Notes: generated by a model from the sequence alone, not told the origin. A DNA stretch of 64,000 bases from Pannonibacter phragmitetus DSM 14782 (GCF_000382365.1 NZ_KB908232.1:36362-100361), one strand, 5' to 3'. Positions 7,936 to 16,669 are shown, counted from the stretch's first letter. Numbers and translations are program-made.

Positions 7936-8685
7936 ATGCCCCCGCTTCTCGACGTGGAAGGTTTGTCAAAGCGCTTCCACATGTATCACCTCGACCAGGA
8001 ACTGCACGCCTTCAGCGGCATTTCCTTCCGCCTCCATGCCGGCGAGTTCCTGTTGCTGCGGGGCGAAAACGGGGCTGGCAAATCCACCCTGTTGCGCACG
8101 CTCTACCGCAGCTACCTGCCGCAGGCCGGGCACATCTGGTACGCGGCCGGCGAAGGCCGCATCGACCTTGCAACAGCCGCCGATGTCGACATCACCCTGC
8201 TGCGGCGCCGTGACATCGGCTTCGTCACCCAGTTCCTGACCGCGCGGCCGCGCGTTGCCGCCGTCGAGATCGTCGCCGAACCGCTGCGCCGGGCGGGCAT
8301 GGCCAGAGCGGAGGCCCTTGACGAGGCACACCGCTGGCTTGAAGAATTCGGCGTGAAACGTGATCTGTGGCGTGCCTATCCCACCACGTTTTCCGGCGGC
8401 GAACAGCAGAAGGTCAACCTTGCCCGCGCTCTGATCCTGCCGCAGAAGCTTCTGCTTCTGGACGAGCCAACCGCCTCGCTCGATGCCGGTGCCCGCGCTG
8501 CACTGGTGCGGCGGCTGGCGGATCTGAAGGCCGGCGGAGTCGCCATGATCGGTGTTTTCCATCACCCGGGTGATGTGGCGGGCCTGATCGACCGGGAAAT
8601 CCTTCTCACCACCCAGACTGAGCCGGAAACGGCGGTCCCCTACGCGCCTGCGGCAACCGGAGAACTTGATCATGTGGCTGTCTGA
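7936..8685 (+). CDS. phnL: C-P lyase ATP-binding protein PhnL
   Basis: A 249-residue ABC ATPase with Walker [15 protein letters not shown], signature FSGGEQQKVNLARAL and Walker B LLLLDEPTASLD. The N-terminal MYHLDQELHAFSGISF and RDIGFVTQFLTARPRVAAVEIV are PhnL-specific. It binds over PhnK in the C-P lyase complex and supports the first reaction of the pathway. The ATG at 7936 lies 19 bases after the phnK stop, and its end overlaps the phnM start. Longer readings of the frame would run into phnK. Confidence 0.92.
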   Translation: MPPLLDVEGLSKRFHMYHLDQELHAFSGISFRLHAGEFLLLRGENGAGKSTLLRTLYRSYLPQAGHIWYAAGEGRIDLATAADVDITLLRRRDIGFVTQFLTARPRVAAVEIVAEPLRRAGMARAEALDEAHRWLEEFGVKRDLWRAYPTTFSGGEQQKVNLARALILPQKLLLLDEPTASLDAGARAALVRRLADLKAGGVAMIGVFHHPGDVAGLIDREILLTTQTEPETAVPYAPAATGELDHVAV

Positions 8686-9844
8686 CTTTCGCATTGTCAC
8701 CCCGAACGAGGTGATCGAACACGGCTCCCTGCGGATCGAGGATGGCTGCATCGCCGAACTGCGCGATACTCCGGTTGCGGGCGCAGAGCTTGAGGGGAAC
8801 GGCCTTCTGCTGCTGCCCGGCTTTGTCGACATGCATGGCGACATGGTGGAACGCGAGGTCGAGCCGCGCCCGAATGTGCCGATGCCGCTGGAACTGGGGC
8901 TGCGCGATCTTGACCGGCGCCTCGCCGGATCAGGTTTCACCACCGCCTATGCCGCCCTCTCCTTCAGTCCCATGTCCACCTACGGGCATCTGCGCAGCTA
9001 TGAACACACCAGCGCCGTGATCCGCGAGCTGAAGGCAATGCGGCACATGCTCAATGTCGATCACCGCGTCCACGCCCGGTTCGAGATCACCTTCCCCAAG
9101 GCACTCAGCGTCATCGAGGAATTGATCACGGAGGGAACCGTCGATCTCATTTCGCTCACCGACCACACGCCCGGCCAGGGCCAGTACCGCGACATCGAGC
9201 GGCACGTGCAGAAGATGGCCCGGGAAAGAGGCCTGAGCCGCGAAGAAGCGGCCGAGGCCATCGCCCGCCGCATCGAAGAGCGGACGCAGCCGGCCGGCGT
9301 TCTGGCCGAAACGCTCGAAGCCATTTCCAGCCTGTGCATGGCGCATGGTGTCGCCCTTGCCAGCCATGACGACGACACAACGGACAAGGTGGAACTGATG
9401 CATGGCCTCGGCGTGGTCATCAGCGAATTCCCGGTGACGCTGGAGGCTGCCGCCGAAGCGCGCCGCTGCGGGCTGGCCACGGCCATGGGCGCTCCCAACG
9501 CCCTGCGCGGCCAGTCCTACTCCGGCAATCTCTCGGCCCGCGAGGCCCATGCCGCCGGTCTTCTCGACATGCTGGCCTCCGACTATCACCCCTCGGCCAT
9601 GCTTCCGGCCCTGCTGGAACTCGCCGGAACAGACCGGGATGGCCTTCCCGGCGCCGTGCGTCTGGCAACCCTCAACCCCGCAAAAGCCCTCGGTCTCGAC
9701 GATCGCGGCTGCATCGAAACCGGCCGCCTCGCTGACCTTGTCATTGCAGATGATACGGGTATCGGCCATGTGCGGGCCACGCTGCGGCAGGGCCGGCTCA
9801 TCTACTCCGGCGGCCATCTCGGGGCGCGCGCAAAGACGGCCTGA
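8672..9844 (+). CDS. phnM: Ribose 1-methylphosphonate 5-triphosphate diphosphatase PhnM
   Basis: A 390-residue amidohydrolase-superfamily enzyme that removes pyrophosphate from the 5-triphosphate intermediate, giving the substrate of PhnJ. It has the metal motif LLPGFVDMHGDMVEREVEPRP, the block LRDLDRRLAGSGFTTAYAALSF, SLTDHTPGQGQYRD, ASHDDDT, and near the C-terminus ASDYHPSAMLPAL with ATLNPAKALGL. The ATG at 8672 follows GGAG at 8659-8662; a TTG at 8666 is an alternative. It is the last gene of the unit, followed by a terminator. No phnN or phnP is seen in the window. Confidence 0.94.
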   Translation: MWLSDFRIVTPNEVIEHGSLRIEDGCIAELRDTPVAGAELEGNGLLLLPGFVDMHGDMVEREVEPRPNVPMPLELGLRDLDRRLAGSGFTTAYAALSFSPMSTYGHLRSYEHTSAVIRELKAMRHMLNVDHRVHARFEITFPKALSVIEELITEGTVDLISLTDHTPGQGQYRDIERHVQKMARERGLSREEAAEAIARRIEERTQPAGVLAETLEAISSLCMAHGVALASHDDDTTDKVELMHGLGVVISEFPVTLEAAAEARRCGLATAMGAPNALRGQSYSGNLSAREAHAAGLLDMLASDYHPSAMLPALLELAGTDRDGLPGAVRLATLNPAKALGLDDRGCIETGRLADLVIADDTGIGHVRATLRQGRLIYSGGHLGARAKTA

Positions 9845-9855
9845 GCCGCGCCTGC

Positions 9856-9879
9856 GGTGCCGCCACATGCGGCGGCACC
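9856..9879 (+). terminator. Hairpin after phnM
   Basis: GGTGCCGCC and GGCGGCACC form a perfect 9-bp stem around a 6-base loop, 11 bases after the phnM stop, followed by a moderately T-rich GTTCCTCTCAT. It probably ends the phnFGHIJKLM transcript, though the U-tract is weak. Confidence 0.6.
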
Positions 9880-9886
9880 GTTCCTC

Positions 9887-9992
9887 TCATACCAAGGCTT
9901 TCGATGCTGACGCATCACGCCTTGAAAATGCTCAAGCGCCGCACGGGCTTAACCAATGCTCGATGAGTCAAGCTTATCGAACATTGGTATCA
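9887..9992 (+). repeat. Dispersed ~100-bp repeat, copy A
   Basis: The element is bounded by CTCATACCAA and TTGGTATCAG, a near-perfect 10-bp terminal inverted repeat. Its left half carries the conserved core GACGCATCACGCCTTGAAAA and CTCAAGCGCCGCACGGGCTT. The right half is an imperfect hairpin from 9951 to 9988. The right terminal repeat supplies the TGA stop of the reverse-strand methyltransferase. Other copies are at 12891, 16564, 32248 and 47866. Confidence 0.85.
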
Positions 9993-10799
9993 GCCCGTTC
10001 TTGCCGGACGGGCCCGGCGCTGCGTCCAGCGCACCAGCGTGTCAAAGTGCATGTCCATCCGCGTCTCGCCCGAAAGGCCATGGGACGCGCAGATTTCCTG
10101 AAAATCCGCCATCACCCGCGACAGGCCAAGACGGCGGACAACAGTCCAGACCACTGCCCGCGTCAGATAGAAATCGATCAGCTCCCGCGCTGTAAAGGCG
10201 CGGGACCAGGGCCAGCGCCGGCTGTGCGCGGTCAGGAAACCGTCCAGTCCCGACAGTTCCTCATGGCTCGGCTCCTTGCGCTGCTCCCGGGCCTCCAGCT
10301 CCGCGCTGTTGGGATAATGTTTCCAGACATAGGCGTCGAACCCGTCAAAGATCTGCCCCGGCCTGCGCCGGTTGCGCACAACCGCCAGAATGCCGCCCGG
10401 CGACAGGATCCGCGCAGCTTCGGCGTAGAATTTCGGCCGGTCGAACCAGTGCACGGCCGAACAGGCCACCACCAGCGAGGCAAAATCCGGCGGCAGGCTC
10501 AGCTGCTCGGCCGGGGCGCCGATGATCTGCACCTGCGGCGTATTGCGGAACCGGCGCATGAGCACGTGGCGCATGTCCTCTCCCGGCTCAGCCGCAATGA
10601 CGCTCCAGCCATCACCAAGACCGGTGAGCAGATCGCCCGTCGAATTGCCCGGCCCCGCCCCCACATCGACGGCCACCTTCAGCCCGGAGCGGGCCGGACA
10701 GATCCGCGCCAGATGCGCAAACACCGCGGGTGGATACCCGGGACGGCCGGCCTCATAGAACTCGGCCAGTCCCTCGAACTGATGCGCTGTCTCGATCAT
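9990..10799 (-). CDS. Class I SAM-dependent methyltransferase
   Basis: A protein of about 269 residues with the Rossmann motif VAVDVGAGPGNSTGDLL, an acidic residue region IAAEPGEDMRHV, and SLVVACSAVHWFDRPKFYAEAARILSPGG, typical of UbiE/Methyltransf_11-like enzymes acting on small molecules. The substrate is unknown. I prefer the ATG at 10799, which follows AGGAAAAGG; an upstream ATG at 10835 adds 12 residues. It sits on the opposite strand between the two phn units, and a PhnF-like palindrome lies upstream at 10857-10874. Its stop codon lies in the terminal repeat of copy A of the dispersed repeat, so its C-terminus may have been set by that insertion. Confidence 0.8.
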   Translation of the reverse strand: MIETAHQFEGLAEFYEAGRPGYPPAVFAHLARICPARSGLKVAVDVGAGPGNSTGDLLTGLGDGWSVIAAEPGEDMRHVLMRRFRNTPQVQIIGAPAEQLSLPPDFASLVVACSAVHWFDRPKFYAEAARILSPGGILAVVRNRRRPGQIFDGFDAYVWKHYPNSAELEAREQRKEPSHEELSGLDGFLTAHSRRWPWSRAFTARELIDFYLTRAVVWTVVRRLGLSRVMADFQEICASHGLSGETRMDMHFDTLVRWTQRRARPARTG

Positions 10800-10856
10800 T
10801 GCCTTTTCCTGACGCACCGGCCCGGCAAATGGCATGGAGCCGGCGGACAGTGTGAA

Positions 10857-10874
10857 AATTGGTTCGAATGACTT
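10857..10874. promoter_or_regulatory. Second PhnF-like palindromic site
   Basis: AATTGGTTCGAATGACTT matches the phnF palindrome in 15 of 18 positions, including the central TTCGAATGA. It lies 57 bases upstream of the preferred methyltransferase start on the reverse strand and 267 bases before phnC, so it would most directly affect the methyltransferase. Confidence 0.4.
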
Positions 10875-11055
10875 TCCGCCGTTTACATGACAGTTCAGCG
10901 AAGGACAGATGAACCTTTCATTGCAGCAAACTCCGGCCGTCAGCCCAGCCCACAGGCTAACCTATTGGATTGATGAGTTTAAACCGGGCTTCAGCCACCT
11001 CCTGAAAGACTTTCCGCAGCGGGAACAACGTCCCTTGCCCGTAAAAGCTGCATAT

Positions 11056-11073
11056 CAGTCACGGATACGTCAC
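11056..11073 (+). promoter_or_regulatory. Pho-box-like direct repeat upstream of phnC
   Basis: CAGTCAC, spacer GGAT, ACGTCAC: two GTCAC-containing units with an 11-base period. The candidate PhnF operator starts 15 bases downstream, the same order as in front of phnF. PhoB activation of the transporter unit under phosphate starvation is inferred from known phn regulation. Confidence 0.55.
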
Positions 11074-11088
11074 AAAGGCCCAGACGAA

Positions 11089-11106
11089 AATTCATTCGGA
11101 TGACGC
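11089..11106. promoter_or_regulatory. Third PhnF-like site, upstream of phnC
   Basis: AATTCATTCGGATGACGC shares the first ten bases and 14 of 18 positions overall with the palindrome at 3219-3236. It ends 34 bases before the phnC ATG. The conserved left half-site and degenerate right half suggest a weaker site for the same regulator. Confidence 0.5.
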
Positions 11107-11140
11107 GGCGCTGTTACAGAGGGCGGGCAGTCTTCCCGTC

Positions 11141-11947
11141 ATGGAACAGAACATCCTTTCCCTCTCCGGCCTCGGCCGCTCCTTCGGCGCCACGCGCGCC
11201 GTCGACAACGTCACGCTCTCCATTGCCCCGGGCCAGTTCGTCGGGGTGATCGGACGCTCGGGCGCAGGCAAATCCACGCTGCTGCGCCTGATCAACCGGC
11301 TGATCGACCCGAGTGAAGGGACGATCCATTTCGGCGGTCTCAATGTCGGTGCGCTGAAGGGCAAGGCCCTGCGCGCCTGGCGCCGGGACTGCGCCATGAT
11401 TTTCCAGCAGTTCAATCTGGTGGAACGGCTCGACGTTCTCACCAATGTGCTGGTCGGACGCCTCTCTGCCCACGGCTTCCTCAGTTCCATGGCGATGCAG
11501 TTCTCCGACGAGGAGCGCACGCTCGCCATCCACGCCCTTGACCGGCTTGACATGGCCCCGCAAGCGCTGCAACGGGCCGGAACGCTTTCCGGCGGCCAGC
11601 AGCAGCGTGTCGCCATCGCCCGCGCCCTCGTGCAGAACCCGCGCATCCTGCTTGCCGACGAGCCGATCGCAAGCCTTGATCCCGGCAATGCGACCCGCGT
11701 GATGGATGCCCTGCGCACCATCAACCGCGAGGATGGCATCACCATCCTCGTCAACCTTCACACCCTCGACACCGCCCGCACCTACTGCGACCGGATCATC
11801 GCCATGCGCTCCGGCCGGGTGATGTTCGATGGCGCGCCGCGGCTGCTCACCTGCGAGGTGATGCGCAGCATCTACGGCAGCGAGGACCTCGAGGACTTCA
11901 CCGAAACCGTGACATCGACGAGCCTCAGGGTCGCGATGCAGGCCTGA
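11141..11947 (+). CDS. phnC: Phosphonate ABC transporter ATPase PhnC
   Basis: A 268-residue ATPase with Walker [15 protein letters not shown]-loop [17 protein letters not shown], signature [15 protein letters not shown] and Walker [14 protein letters not shown], then [16 protein letters not shown]. The Q-loop neighbourhood [14 protein letters not shown] is typical of PhnC. It energises uptake of phosphonates with PhnD and two PhnE permeases encoded next. It is the first gene of the second phn unit, preceded by the Pho-like box and palindrome. phnD starts 19 bases downstream. Confidence 0.94.
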   Translation: MEQNILSLSGLGRSFGATRAVDNVTLSIAPGQFVGVIGRSGAGKSTLLRLINRLIDPSEGTIHFGGLNVGALKGKALRAWRRDCAMIFQQFNLVERLDVLTNVLVGRLSAHGFLSSMAMQFSDEERTLAIHALDRLDMAPQALQRAGTLSGGQQQRVAIARALVQNPRILLADEPIASLDPGNATRVMDALRTINREDGITILVNLHTLDTARTYCDRIIAMRSGRVMFDGAPRLLTCEVMRSIYGSEDLEDFTETVTSTSLRVAMQA

Positions 11948-11966
11948 CCTCTCAAGGGAGACTGAC

Positions 11967-12875
11967 ATGCGTATCATTGCCGCCGCCACCGTGCTTGCCC
12001 TCGGCCTCGGTGCAACCACCGCCCACGCCCAGGACTGGAAGAACGACTACAAGGTCGTCAAGTTCGGCATTCTCTCGGGCGAGAACGAAAGCGACCGCGT
12101 CTCCCGCTACACCCCCTTCAAGGACTATCTGAAGCGGACGGTAGGTGTGGATGTGGAGATCTTCACGGCCGGAAACTACGATGGCGTGATCCAGGCGCTC
12201 GCGGCCAACCAGATCGAATTCGCCTTCCTCGGCTCCTCCGCCTATGCGGCCGCCTACACGGAGTCCGAAGGCGGCATGATCCCGCTTCTGACACAGGTGC
12301 AGCAGGACGGTTCCACCGGCTACTTCTCGGTCATCGCCGTGCGCTGTGACAGCCCCTACAAGAAGATCGAGGACCTGAAGGGCAAGACGCTCGCCTTTGC
12401 CGATCCGGACAGCACCTCGGGCTACAACGTGCCCTACTACAATCTCGACAAGCAAGGCTTCAAGCCGTCCGAATTCTTTGGCGCAACGCCCTTCTCCGGC
12501 AGCCATGAAGCGGGAGTTGCCGGTGTCGCCAACGGCCAGTTCGACGCGGCCGCCACCTATATCAACAACGAGATCAACGGCATTCCGCAGCGCATGGAAG
12601 CCAAGGGCATGATCCAGAAGGGCGAGATCTGCTGGATCTGGCAGTCACCGGAAATCACCTCCGGTCCTTTTGCGGCCCGCGCCAATCTGCCGGAAGGCCT
12701 GATCACCGCAATGAAGGACGCGGTCAAGAACGTCCCCACGGCCGATCCGGTGGCCTTCAAGGAAATGTCCGGCGCCGAAAAATCCACGGCCAAGGGCTAT
12801 GTCGAGGTCGACCATGACCGCTACCAGTGGATCATCGACATGCGCGACTGGTTCAAGAAGCAGCGCCGGAGCTGA
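11967..12875 (+). CDS. phnD: Phosphonate-binding periplasmic protein PhnD
   Basis: A 302-residue solute-binding protein. Residues 1-21 form a signal peptide ending TAHA before QDW. The mature part has KFGILSGENESDRVSRYTPFKDYL, GNYDGVIQALAANQIEFAFLGSSAYAAA, DPDSTSGYNVPYY and GSHEAGVAGVANGQFDAAAT, the conserved phosphonate-contact blocks of PhnD. It delivers alkylphosphonates such as aminoethylphosphonate to the PhnE channel. The 166-base gap to phnE, unlike the tight joints elsewhere, is occupied by copy D of the dispersed repeat. Confidence 0.94.
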   Translation: MRIIAAATVLALGLGATTAHAQDWKNDYKVVKFGILSGENESDRVSRYTPFKDYLKRTVGVDVEIFTAGNYDGVIQALAANQIEFAFLGSSAYAAAYTESEGGMIPLLTQVQQDGSTGYFSVIAVRCDSPYKKIEDLKGKTLAFADPDSTSGYNVPYYNLDKQGFKPSEFFGATPFSGSHEAGVAGVANGQFDAAATYINNEINGIPQRMEAKGMIQKGEICWIWQSPEITSGPFAARANLPEGLITAMKDAVKNVPTADPVAFKEMSGAEKSTAKGYVEVDHDRYQWIIDMRDWFKKQRRS

Positions 12876-12890
12876 CATCAGCGCTCTGTG

Positions 12891-12996
12891 AACAAGACCA
12901 ACTCCCGATGAGCCTTGTTCATCGGGAGTTGGTCAAGCTCATGCCGCACTTGAGCAATTTCAGGGCGTGATGCGTCAGCATCGCAAGACCTGGGGC
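12891..12996 (-). repeat. Dispersed ~100-bp repeat, copy D (within the phnCDEE unit)
   Basis: A reverse-oriented copy lying between phnD and phnE. The conserved core (GGGCGTGATGCGTCAGCATCG) is at 12962-12982. The hairpin ACCAACTCCCGATGA / TCATCGGGAGTTGGT is a perfect 15-bp stem, and differs from copy C by a paired change that keeps pairing. Terminal repeats are degenerate, so the outer limits are approximate. Confidence 0.75.
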
Positions 12997-13041
12997 GGTG
13001 ACGCTGGGCATTGGCAGAAAATACGCAGCAACGGACAGCTC

Positions 13042-13953
13042 ATGACCCTTGTATCCCCGACAGTAACGGCCTTCGAGCGGGACTATGCCGCGCAACGCAG
13101 CCGCGCCCGGCTGACTTTCCTTGTCGTCTCGGCCCTCCTTCTGGTGCTGTTTCTGGTCACGGCCGGATTTTCCGACTTCTTCAAGGTCAGCCAGATCACA
13201 CTCGCCGACGGCAGCCGCGCCGAGCGCTGGGTGCTGCTGGCCGGCCTGCCCCGGCTTGGCGAATATCTGTACAAGACCATCCCCGTCCTATCGCCCGCCA
13301 GCCTCGGCGAAGATCTGGCCGAATGGTTCTGGCGCTGGAAGGTCTGGCTCTGGCTGCTGCTGGAAACAATCCTGATAGCCTTCATGGCGACTGTTCTGGG
13401 CCTTGCCGGCGGTTTCCTGCTGTCCTTCTTCGCTGCCCGCAACCTGACACCGGGCCCTGTCACGCTGTGGGTTTCGCGGCGGGTGCTGGAAATTGCCCGG
13501 ACTGTGCCGGATCTGGTCTTTGCACTGATCTTCGTTTTCTGCTTCGGCGCCGGGCCCCTGGCCGGTATGCTCGCCATCGCCTTCCACACCGCCGGTTCGC
13601 TCGGAAAGCTCTATTCCGAAGTGAACGAAAACATCGACATGCGCCCGCTGGAAGGTGTGAAGGCGGCAGGCGGCAGCTGGTTCGACCAGATCCGCTATGG
13701 CGCGGTGCCACAGGTCATGCCGAATATCATCAGCTACACGCTGCTGCGCTTCGAGATCAACGTCCGCTCCTCCTCGATCATCGGCTATGTGGGCGCCGGC
13801 GGTCTTGGACAGGAGTTCCGCACCGCCTTGTCCTATCAGGAATACACCGACCTTTCGGCCCTGTTCCTGATCATCCTGGTCACCGTCACCGTGATCGACT
13901 GGCTGTCGGAAAAGCTCCGCCATCACATCATCGGCCTGGAAAGGAACGCGTGA
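13042..13953 (+). CDS. phnE: Phosphonate ABC transporter permease PhnE (first)
   Basis: A 303-residue inner-membrane permease with about six hydrophobic segments and the EAA-type loop region GVKAAGGSWFDQIRYGAVPQVMPNIISYTLLRFEINVRSSSIIGYVGAGGLGQE, which is diagnostic of PhnE. I start it at the ATG at 13042 (MTLVSPTVTAFERDY), after ACGGACAG. The frame is open back to 12967, but that part is the dispersed repeat. The stop overlaps the start of the second permease. Together the two permeases would form a heterodimeric channel. Confidence 0.92.
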   Translation: MTLVSPTVTAFERDYAAQRSRARLTFLVVSALLLVLFLVTAGFSDFFKVSQITLADGSRAERWVLLAGLPRLGEYLYKTIPVLSPASLGEDLAEWFWRWKVWLWLLLETILIAFMATVLGLAGGFLLSFFAARNLTPGPVTLWVSRRVLEIARTVPDLVFALIFVFCFGAGPLAGMLAIAFHTAGSLGKLYSEVNENIDMRPLEGVKAAGGSWFDQIRYGAVPQVMPNIISYTLLRFEINVRSSSIIGYVGAGGLGQEFRTALSYQEYTDLSALFLIILVTVTVIDWLSEKLRHHIIGLERNA

Positions 13954-14852
13954 TGCAGCGCGACACCGCATATCGTCACGGCCCGGCTGCCGCCCCTGCC
14001 ATCACCGCAGCCGAAATCGCCCGTGCCAGAGCCCGCCTGCCACATGCCTTCCGGCGCCCTCCGCTGCAGCGGTTCGCCCGGCCGTGCTTCTGGCTTGCTT
14101 TCACGGCCCTTTTTGCCTGGTGCCTCCATGATTTCGATGCGTCGCCCGAACGGCTCTGGAACGGACTGCAACGCCTTGGCCGGGTGCTGTCCTTCATGTT
14201 CCCGCCCCATATCTGGACGTCCTGGCGGGAAATGTCGGAGATCCTGACCGGCCTTGCCCAAACCCTGTCGATGGCCTTCCTCGGAACCGTGCTGGGCGCC
14301 TTCATCGCCTTTCCCCTTTCCTTCCTTGGCGCCCAGAACATCAACCGCATTCCGTTCCTGCGCTTCGGCGTGCGGCGCGGCTTTGATATCATCCGCGCCT
14401 TCGAGACGCTGATCCTGGCGTTGATCTTCATCCGCGCCTTCGGCCTTGGCCCTCTGGCCGGTGTGCTGGCGATTGCCGTCAGCGAGATAGGTGTGCTGGC
14501 CAAACTTTACGCCGAAGCCATCGAAAACACCTCGAAGAAGCCAGTCGAAGGCGTCATCGCCTCGGGCGGCGCACCGCTGCAATCCGTCCGCTTTGGCATT
14601 CTGCCACAGGTCCTGCCCGTGCTTCTGTCGATCACGCTCTACAATTTTGAATCCAATGTCCGCTCCGGCACGATCCTCGGCATCGTCGGCGCGGGCGGCA
14701 TCGGCTTCCTGCTTTCCGACCGCATCGGCGCCTACCGCTGGGACGAGGCTTGGTCGATCATCTTCCTGATCATCGCCATGGTCTATGTCATCGACGCGCT
14801 ATCGGCAGTCATCCGCACCCGTTTCATCGGCACATACAACGGTACAAGATAA
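13953..14852 (+). CDS. phnE: Phosphonate ABC transporter permease PhnE (second)
   Basis: A 299-residue paralogue of the preceding permease, with a longer Arg/Ala-rich cytoplasmic N-terminus (1-45) and the diagnostic segment [25 protein letters not shown] followed by [23 protein letters not shown]. Heterodimeric PhnE1/PhnE2 permeases are common in alphaproteobacterial phn operons. The ATG overlaps the previous stop by one base. The open frame continues upstream in the phnE1 region but is a shadow. Its TAA overlaps the next ATG. Confidence 0.92.
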   Translation: MQRDTAYRHGPAAAPAITAAEIARARARLPHAFRRPPLQRFARPCFWLAFTALFAWCLHDFDASPERLWNGLQRLGRVLSFMFPPHIWTSWREMSEILTGLAQTLSMAFLGTVLGAFIAFPLSFLGAQNINRIPFLRFGVRRGFDIIRAFETLILALIFIRAFGLGPLAGVLAIAVSEIGVLAKLYAEAIENTSKKPVEGVIASGGAPLQSVRFGILPQVLPVLLSITLYNFESNVRSGTILGIVGAGGIGFLLSDRIGAYRWDEAWSIIFLIIAMVYVIDALSAVIRTRFIGTYNGTR

Positions 14853-15460
14853 TGAAAACACTCTCCGAAGCCCCCAGCATCCATGAAACCGCAACGGTGG
14901 TTGATTGCCAGATCGGCAAGTGGACCGAAATCATGGCGCATGTTTCCATGCGGGAATCGAGCCTTGGTGATTACTCCTACATCGTCAAGGGCGGCAACAT
15001 TGTCTGGTCAACCATCGGCAAGTTCTGTTCGATTGCCGAAGGCGCACGCATCAATCCGGGCAACCATGCCACCTGGCGCGCCAGCCAGCACCACTTCACC
15101 TACCGCGCTGCCCAATACGGCCTCGGCGAGGACGATGCCGAGTTCTTCCTGTGGCGCAAGGATCATTGGGTCACCATCGGCCACGATGTCTGGATCGGTC
15201 ATGGGGTCACGGTTCTGGCCGGGGTCACCGTGGGCACCGGTGCGGTCGTTGGCGCAGGCGCCGTGGTCTCCAAGGATGTGCCGCCCTACACCATTGCCGG
15301 CGGCGTTCCGGCCCGTCCGATCAAGCGGCGTTTCTCCGAAGCTCAGGCCGAAGCCCTGCAGGCCATTGCCTGGTGGGACTGGAGCCATGACGCCCTGCGC
15401 GAAGCCCTCCCGGATATCCGCATGCTGTCCATTGATGAGTTCATCGAAAAATACCGCTGA
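14852..15460 (+). CDS. Hexapeptide-repeat acyltransferase of phosphonate metabolism
   Basis: A 202-residue left-handed beta-helix transferase. Hexapeptide-type repeats run from about residue 10 to 55 and again around [31 protein letters not shown] (about 112-143). Catalytic-type histidine lies in [15 protein letters not shown]. This subfamily (phosphonate-associated DapH/VatD/NodL-like transferases, TIGR03308) sits in many phn operons; its substrate is not established, but acetylation of an aminoalkylphosphonate or an intermediate, as done by PhnO elsewhere, is a reasonable guess. The start overlaps the phnE2 stop (TAATG), so it is translationally coupled to the transporter. Confidence 0.85.
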   Translation: MKTLSEAPSIHETATVVDCQIGKWTEIMAHVSMRESSLGDYSYIVKGGNIVWSTIGKFCSIAEGARINPGNHATWRASQHHFTYRAAQYGLGEDDAEFFLWRKDHWVTIGHDVWIGHGVTVLAGVTVGTGAVVGAGAVVSKDVPPYTIAGGVPARPIKRRFSEAQAEALQAIAWWDWSHDALREALPDIRMLSIDEFIEKYR

Positions 15461-15636
15461 CACCGTTTCACGATGAGCGCACCAGACCAGATGGTCAGGG
15501 CGTGCAATCCCGGCATCCGGCGGCGGAACAGGAGGCAGGAGGCCCACCTTCGGCCCCGGGGGATCTTGCGCCGCCGCGCGTGCCGGGGCACAAGCAGTGC
15601 GGACCTGACTTGATCCGGAAACCGGGAGGAACGCGG

Positions 15637-16566
15637 ATGATCTTGTGTTGCGGCGAAGCGCTGATGGACATGCTGCCCAGGACCGTTGGCACGGAAGGCA
15701 CAGTCTTTTTGCCGGTACCGGGCGGCGCCATCTTCAACACGGCCCTTGCGCTTGGCCGCCTCGGCAACCGCGCAGGCTTCCTCTGCGGCATTTCAACGGA
15801 TCTCTTTGGCGAGCAGCTTCTGGCCCATCTTGCGGCCTCCGGCGTCACTTCAGACCTGTGCATCCGCTCTGCCCGTCCCACGACGCTCGCCTTCGTGCGC
15901 CTCGTCAATGGAGACGCCACCTACACCTTCTATGATGAGAACTCGGCCGGGCGGCTGATCACGCCGGAGGACCTGCCGGTGCTGCCGGACGGGACAAGCG
16001 CCCTGCACTTCGGTGCCATCAGCCTGATCGGCGAGCCTTGCGGTACCGCCTATGAGGCCCTGCTGACACGTGAGGCCCCCGCCCGTGTGATCTCGCTCGA
16101 TCCCAACATCCGCCCCGGTTTCATCACCGATGAAGCTGCCTACCGCGCCCGCCTTGCCCGCATCATTCCGCAGGCAGACATCATCAAGGTCTCGCATGAG
16201 GACCTGGACTGGCTGGCCCCCGGCGAGCCGTTCCAGGCTCTTGCACAAGGCTGGATCGCCAGCGGCGCGAAGATCGTCATCCTCACGCTGGGCAAGGATG
16301 GCGCAAGGGCTTTGACCCGCACGCTCGACGTGACCGTTCCTGCCCGCAAGGTCGAGGTGGTGGATACGGTCGGCGCCGGCGACACGTTCAACGCAGGTTT
16401 CCTCTCGGCGCTGGACGATGCGGACCTCCTGACCAAGGAGGCGATTGCAGGCATCGCGGACCAGAGCCTTGCAGCCGCACTGGCCCGTGCGGTCGCGGTC
16501 GCGGCCATCACGGTTTCACGCGCGGGCGCCAATCCGCCTTTCCGCAGCGAACTTTCCGGCATCTGA
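15637..16566 (+). CDS. Fructokinase-like PfkB sugar kinase
   Basis: A 309-residue ribokinase-superfamily enzyme. The N-terminal GGAIFNTALALGRLG is the first PfkB signature, and DTVGAGDTFNAGFLSAL (about 248-264) is the second, with the catalytic Asp and anion hole. FYDENSAGRLI and SLDPNIRPGF fit fructokinases, which phosphorylate fructose with ATP. The ATG at 15637 follows GGGAGGA at 15624-15630. It lies 176 bases after the phn transferase, so it may be an independent unit. Its TGA overlaps the left terminal repeat of dispersed-repeat copy B. Confidence 0.82.
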   Translation: MILCCGEALMDMLPRTVGTEGTVFLPVPGGAIFNTALALGRLGNRAGFLCGISTDLFGEQLLAHLAASGVTSDLCIRSARPTTLAFVRLVNGDATYTFYDENSAGRLITPEDLPVLPDGTSALHFGAISLIGEPCGTAYEALLTREAPARVISLDPNIRPGFITDEAAYRARLARIIPQADIIKVSHEDLDWLAPGEPFQALAQGWIASGAKIVILTLGKDGARALTRTLDVTVPARKVEVVDTVGAGDTFNAGFLSALDDADLLTKEAIAGIADQSLAAALARAVAVAAITVSRAGANPPFRSELSGI

Positions 16567-16669
16567 TACCAAGGCTTTCGATGCTGACGCATCACGCCTT
16601 GAAATTGCTCAAGCGCCGCACGGGCTTAACCAACGCTCGACAAGTCAAGCTCATCGAGCATTGGTATGA
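16564..16669 (+). repeat. Dispersed ~100-bp repeat, copy B
   Basis: Bounded by CTGATACCAA and TTGGTATGAG. It shares the core TTTCGATGCTGACGCATCAC and TGCTCAAGCGCCGCACGGGC with copy A in the same orientation. The TGA of the terminal repeat is the fructokinase stop codon. The right half forms an imperfect hairpin. The rest of the gap to 16841 shows nothing further that I recognise. Confidence 0.85.

Noticed and set aside
12967..13041. Longer phnE reading from 12967
   Set aside because: The added 25 codons fall within the dispersed repeat and have no ribosome site; the ATG at 13042 gives the family's normal N-terminus.
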